In this document: one piece after another, positions 5,304-6,954 of the stretch | How positions within the stretch are numbered: the stretch's first letter is position 1 | Layout: each line of letters opens with the position of its first letter | Assembly: GCA_028690885.1 (NCBI GenBank) | Contig: JAQVAJ010000080.1 | Location: 1-6,954, forward strand | DNA: 6,954 bases | Source: Clostridia bacterium | Lineage (GTDB): Bacteria > Bacillota > Clostridia > DUPQ01 | Reading direction: 5' to 3' | Notes under the pieces: model-generated | The model's input: only the letters and a program-made list of their open reading frames with translations | The model's database searches: none | What the model was told of the DNA's origin: nothing | Program-made: the position numbers and the translations under genes

Positions 5304-6751
5304 TTTATAACTGAAATCTCATCTTTTTTGTGATCGAAATCCGATTTTATATCTATTTCGTTATCAATTGCTTTTTTGATTTGTACAATAATATCCGATG
5401 TTATAATTTCCCCTGGTATTAAATATGGGATTCCAGGAGGATAAGCCCAGACAAACTCATTACTGATATGTCCTTCAGACTTTTCTAAATTAATTATTTT
5501 ATTTTTACTGTTTTTAGCATCTCTAATTCTCATTACCGCTTCAGGTAGGACTGAAGACGAATATGTGAATTCTCTGTTATGTGACGTTATTCCATCGAGC
5601 ATATTATCTATTCTATGAAGAGCTTTTATAAGCCTTTTAATACTGCTTAATTTGTCGCACATTGAAAGCATAGCTATTACATATGTATCAGAATACATTT
5701 CCAGAACGATGTTATAGTCATTATAGAGAATATCAAATAACTGTTTTCCATTAATTTTTGTATTTTTTACTGATATTATAAGTTTAGACCTGTCATATGA
5801 AAAAATACTATCATATAAACGATTTTTCGAAGTCCCATGATAAAAAGCAAATAGATTTTTTAATGATGCTATTTCATTGTCTATGTAATCAATACTGTTA
5901 ATCCATTTATTATTTATTTTCTCCTGGTTTCTGATTAGAAAATCAATACAGCAGTCTATTGATGATAATAGCAAATAGCTGGGGCTGCTTGTCTGAAATA
6001 CAGAAAGACTATTTAAAAATCTATCTGGATTAATTCTTTTAGTGCATATATGGGCAATGGCTGTCTGTGTGAGGCTTGGTAAGGTCTTATGCAGGCTTTG
6101 AATTACTATATCTGCTTTTGATTTGACTGCGCTTAGACCGAATCCTTCACATATTGCTAGATGAGCTCCGTGTGCCTCGTCAATAATAACAGGAATATTG
6201 TTTTCATGCGAGATTGTGCATATAGCAGATATATCACTTATAACACCGTCATATGTAGGAGAAGTTATGACTACTGCTTTAATATCATTGTTTTCATTGA
6301 TTATCATAGATAATTCTAATGGATCAATTGACCCGCAGATATGAAGCTCATTATTAACTGTAGGGTGTATAAAGACTGGTTTCAGATTTAACAACTCAAC
6401 AGCGTTGTATACAGACTTATGGCAGTTTCTTGCAATTGCAATTTTGTCTCCTGGCTGGCAAGTGGTATTAATAGCTGCTAAAATACCGCAAGTGCTTCCA
6501 TTTACAAGTAAAAAACTGTGCATAGTATTCCACAGTTGCTGTGCATTTTTCATTGCATTTAAAATTATTCCATTCGGGCACTGAAGATTATCGTATCCTT
6601 GTATCTCTGTTATATCATATTTTGCACTTAACTCTTTCAAATAGGGAGCAAACGAGATATTTCTTTTATGTCCTGGCATATGAAAAGGAATGCTTTTTTT
6701 TAAAGCAGGAGATTTCAATTGTTTAAATATGCCTGATTTTATATTTTTCAT
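5300..6751 (-). CDS. Orn/Lys/Arg decarboxylase family protein (PLP-dependent, fold type I)
   Basis: A complete 483-residue enzyme, the usual length for the short Firmicute form (YaaO/SpeA-like) that lacks the N-terminal receiver-like wing of E. coli LdcI and AdiA. Residues 23-29 (FHMPGHK) are the conserved N-terminal signature. NGSTCG (84-89) binds PLP phosphate. D191 in DEAHGAH (191-197) contacts the pyridine nitrogen. K222 in SLHKTLPSLTQ (219-229) is the Schiff-base lysine. YPPGIP (437-442) marks the C-terminal domain. The enzyme should decarboxylate a basic amino acid to a diamine or agmatine and so feed polyamine synthesis. Which amino acid cannot be told from motifs. No other polyamine gene is visible. 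GAGG at 6757-6760 supports the ATG. Its own promoter is at 6782-6810. No terminator separates it from scfA, 74 bases downstream, so some read-through into scfA is possible. Confidence 0.92.
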   Translation of the reverse strand: MKNIKSGIFKQLKSPALKKSIPFHMPGHKRNISFAPYLKELSAKYDITEIQGYDNLQCPNGIILNAMKNAQQLWNTMHSFLLVNGSTCGILAAINTTCQPGDKIAIARNCHKSVYNAVELLNLKPVFIHPTVNNELHICGSIDPLELSMIINENNDIKAVVITSPTYDGVISDISAICTISHENNIPVIIDEAHGAHLAICEGFGLSAVKSKADIVIQSLHKTLPSLTQTAIAHICTKRINPDRFLNSLSVFQTSSPSYLLLSSIDCCIDFLIRNQEKINNKWINSIDYIDNEIASLKNLFAFYHGTSKNRLYDSIFSYDRSKLIISVKNTKINGKQLFDILYNDYNIVLEMYSDTYVIAMLSMCDKLSSIKRLIKALHRIDNMLDGITSHNREFTYSSSVLPEAVMRIRDAKNSKNKIINLEKSEGHISNEFVWAYPPGIPYLIPGEIITSDIIVQIKKAIDNEIDIKSDFDHKKDEISVIN

Positions 6752-6767
6752 ATCTTCCTCGATAATG

Positions 6768-6780
6768 TAAGACTAATAAT
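6768..6780 (-). promoter_or_regulatory. Copy 2 of shared motif, at the decarboxylase transcription start
   Basis: On the minus strand ATTATTAGTCTTA lies directly downstream of the decarboxylase -10 box, over the likely transcription start. With the ymdB-side copy it makes a perfect 12-bp inverted repeat (AGACTAATAATA at 6770-6781 and TATTATTAGTCT at 6844-6855) that brackets the divergent promoters. Confidence 0.35.
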
Positions 6781-6781
6781 A

Positions 6782-6810
6782 ATAATATATAAAAAAGTTA
6801 TTATGTGCAA
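6782..6810 (-). promoter_or_regulatory. Decarboxylase promoter (sigma-A type)
   Basis: On the minus strand a -35 TTGCAC (6805-6810), a 17-base spacer and a -10 TATTAT (6782-6787) lie 30 bases upstream of the start codon. It is divergent from the ymdB promoter in the same 132-base intergenic region. Confidence 0.6.
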
Positions 6811-6831
6811 TACATCGTTCAGTTTAATTAC

Positions 6832-6860
6832 TTCTCAAAAACATATTATTAGTCTATAAT
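6832..6860 (+). promoter_or_regulatory. ymdB promoter (sigma-A type)
   Basis: A perfect -10 TATAAT (6855-6860) lies 17 bases after a partial -35 TTCTCA (6832-6837, 4 of 6 matches). The leader is short, about 18 bases, with AGAGG just before the GTG start. The weak -35 may mean low or regulated activity. Confidence 0.55.
6845..6857 (+). promoter_or_regulatory. Copy 3 of shared motif, overlapping the ymdB -10 box
   Basis: ATTATTAGTCTAT overlaps the first three bases of the ymdB -10 TATAAT. A bound protein here would directly block that promoter. It is the inverted partner of the copy at the decarboxylase promoter. Confidence 0.35.
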
Positions 6861-6883
6861 TAAATAAATAGAAAGAGGTAATA

Positions 6884-6954
6884 GTGAAAGTTATATTTAT
6901 AGGTGATATATATGGAAAGACGGGGCGCATAGCTTTAAAGAATAATATGTCTTT
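6884..6954 (+). CDS. ymdB: YmdB-like metallophosphoesterase (TIGR00282 family), N-terminus only
   Basis: Only 23 codons are inside the window; the gene continues past the right edge. The translation from the GTG at 6884, VKVIFIGDIYGKTGR, then IALKNNMS, matches the start of the YmdB family (typical MRILFIGDVVGKPGR). D8 would be the first metal ligand of the dinuclear centre. Family members are cytosolic phosphodiesterases acting on 2',3'-cyclic nucleotides. YmdB influences biofilm and late adaptive behaviour in Bacillus subtilis. The GTG start is chosen because family homology begins there and GAGG (6875-6878) lies just upstream. In many Firmicutes the gene directly follows rny. Here both are on the same strand but more than 3 kb apart. 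The short visible stretch is the main limit on confidence. Confidence 0.8.
   Translation, partial: MKVIFIGDIYGKTGRIALKNNMS

Noticed and set aside
6775..6800. Microsatellite-like TAA/TA run in the decarboxylase-ymdB intergenic region
   Set aside because: It is short and explained by AT-rich promoter DNA. No copy-number repeat of significance is seen.

Overview
This AT-rich window has strong AGGAGG-type ribosome binding sites, an AbrB with a clostridial cysteine-rich tail, RNase Y, and a SCIFF peptide with its radical SAM maturase. Together these point to a chromosomal segment of a Clostridia-class Firmicute. Lachnospiraceae-like is my best guess, but the window alone cannot prove it. I see no tRNA, rRNA, CRISPR array, insertion sequence or phage gene, and no gene-free stretch longer than about 205 bases.

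Left part (1-1788). The window opens inside rsmI (16S rRNA 2'-O-methyltransferase, plus strand). It converges on, and overlaps by 24 bp, abrB (transition-state regulator, minus strand). A plausible terminator for rsmI lies inside the abrB coding region. Upstream of abrB, on the same strand, is a uroporphyrinogen-decarboxylase-fold protein. It is more like the corrinoid/methyltransferase-related branch than a heme-pathway HemE.

Middle (1789-3600). A divergent promoter region separates the UroD-like gene from rny (RNase Y), a complete 518-residue membrane-anchored endoribonuclease. A strong hairpin between the converging rny and scfB genes serves as a bidirectional terminator.

Right part (3601-6954). 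Reading on the minus strand, an Orn/Lys/Arg-decarboxylase-family PLP enzyme is followed by the small gene scfA, which encodes a 51-residue SCIFF ranthipeptide precursor with six cysteines. Next come a terminator/attenuator hairpin and then scfB, the SPASM radical SAM enzyme that installs thioether crosslinks in the peptide. At the right edge, on the plus strand, the first 23 codons of a ymdB-like metallophosphoesterase are visible. In many Firmicutes rny and ymdB are adjacent; here they are separated by the inverted decarboxylase-scfA-scfB block.

The most interesting material is the SCIFF locus. Its precursor gene is very short and easily missed. The precursor and maturase are separated by a hairpin that probably sets their ratio. 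A near-identical 13-base motif (ATTATTAGWCTWW) recurs in the promoter regions of the decarboxylase, scfA and ymdB, which suggests a possible common regulator.
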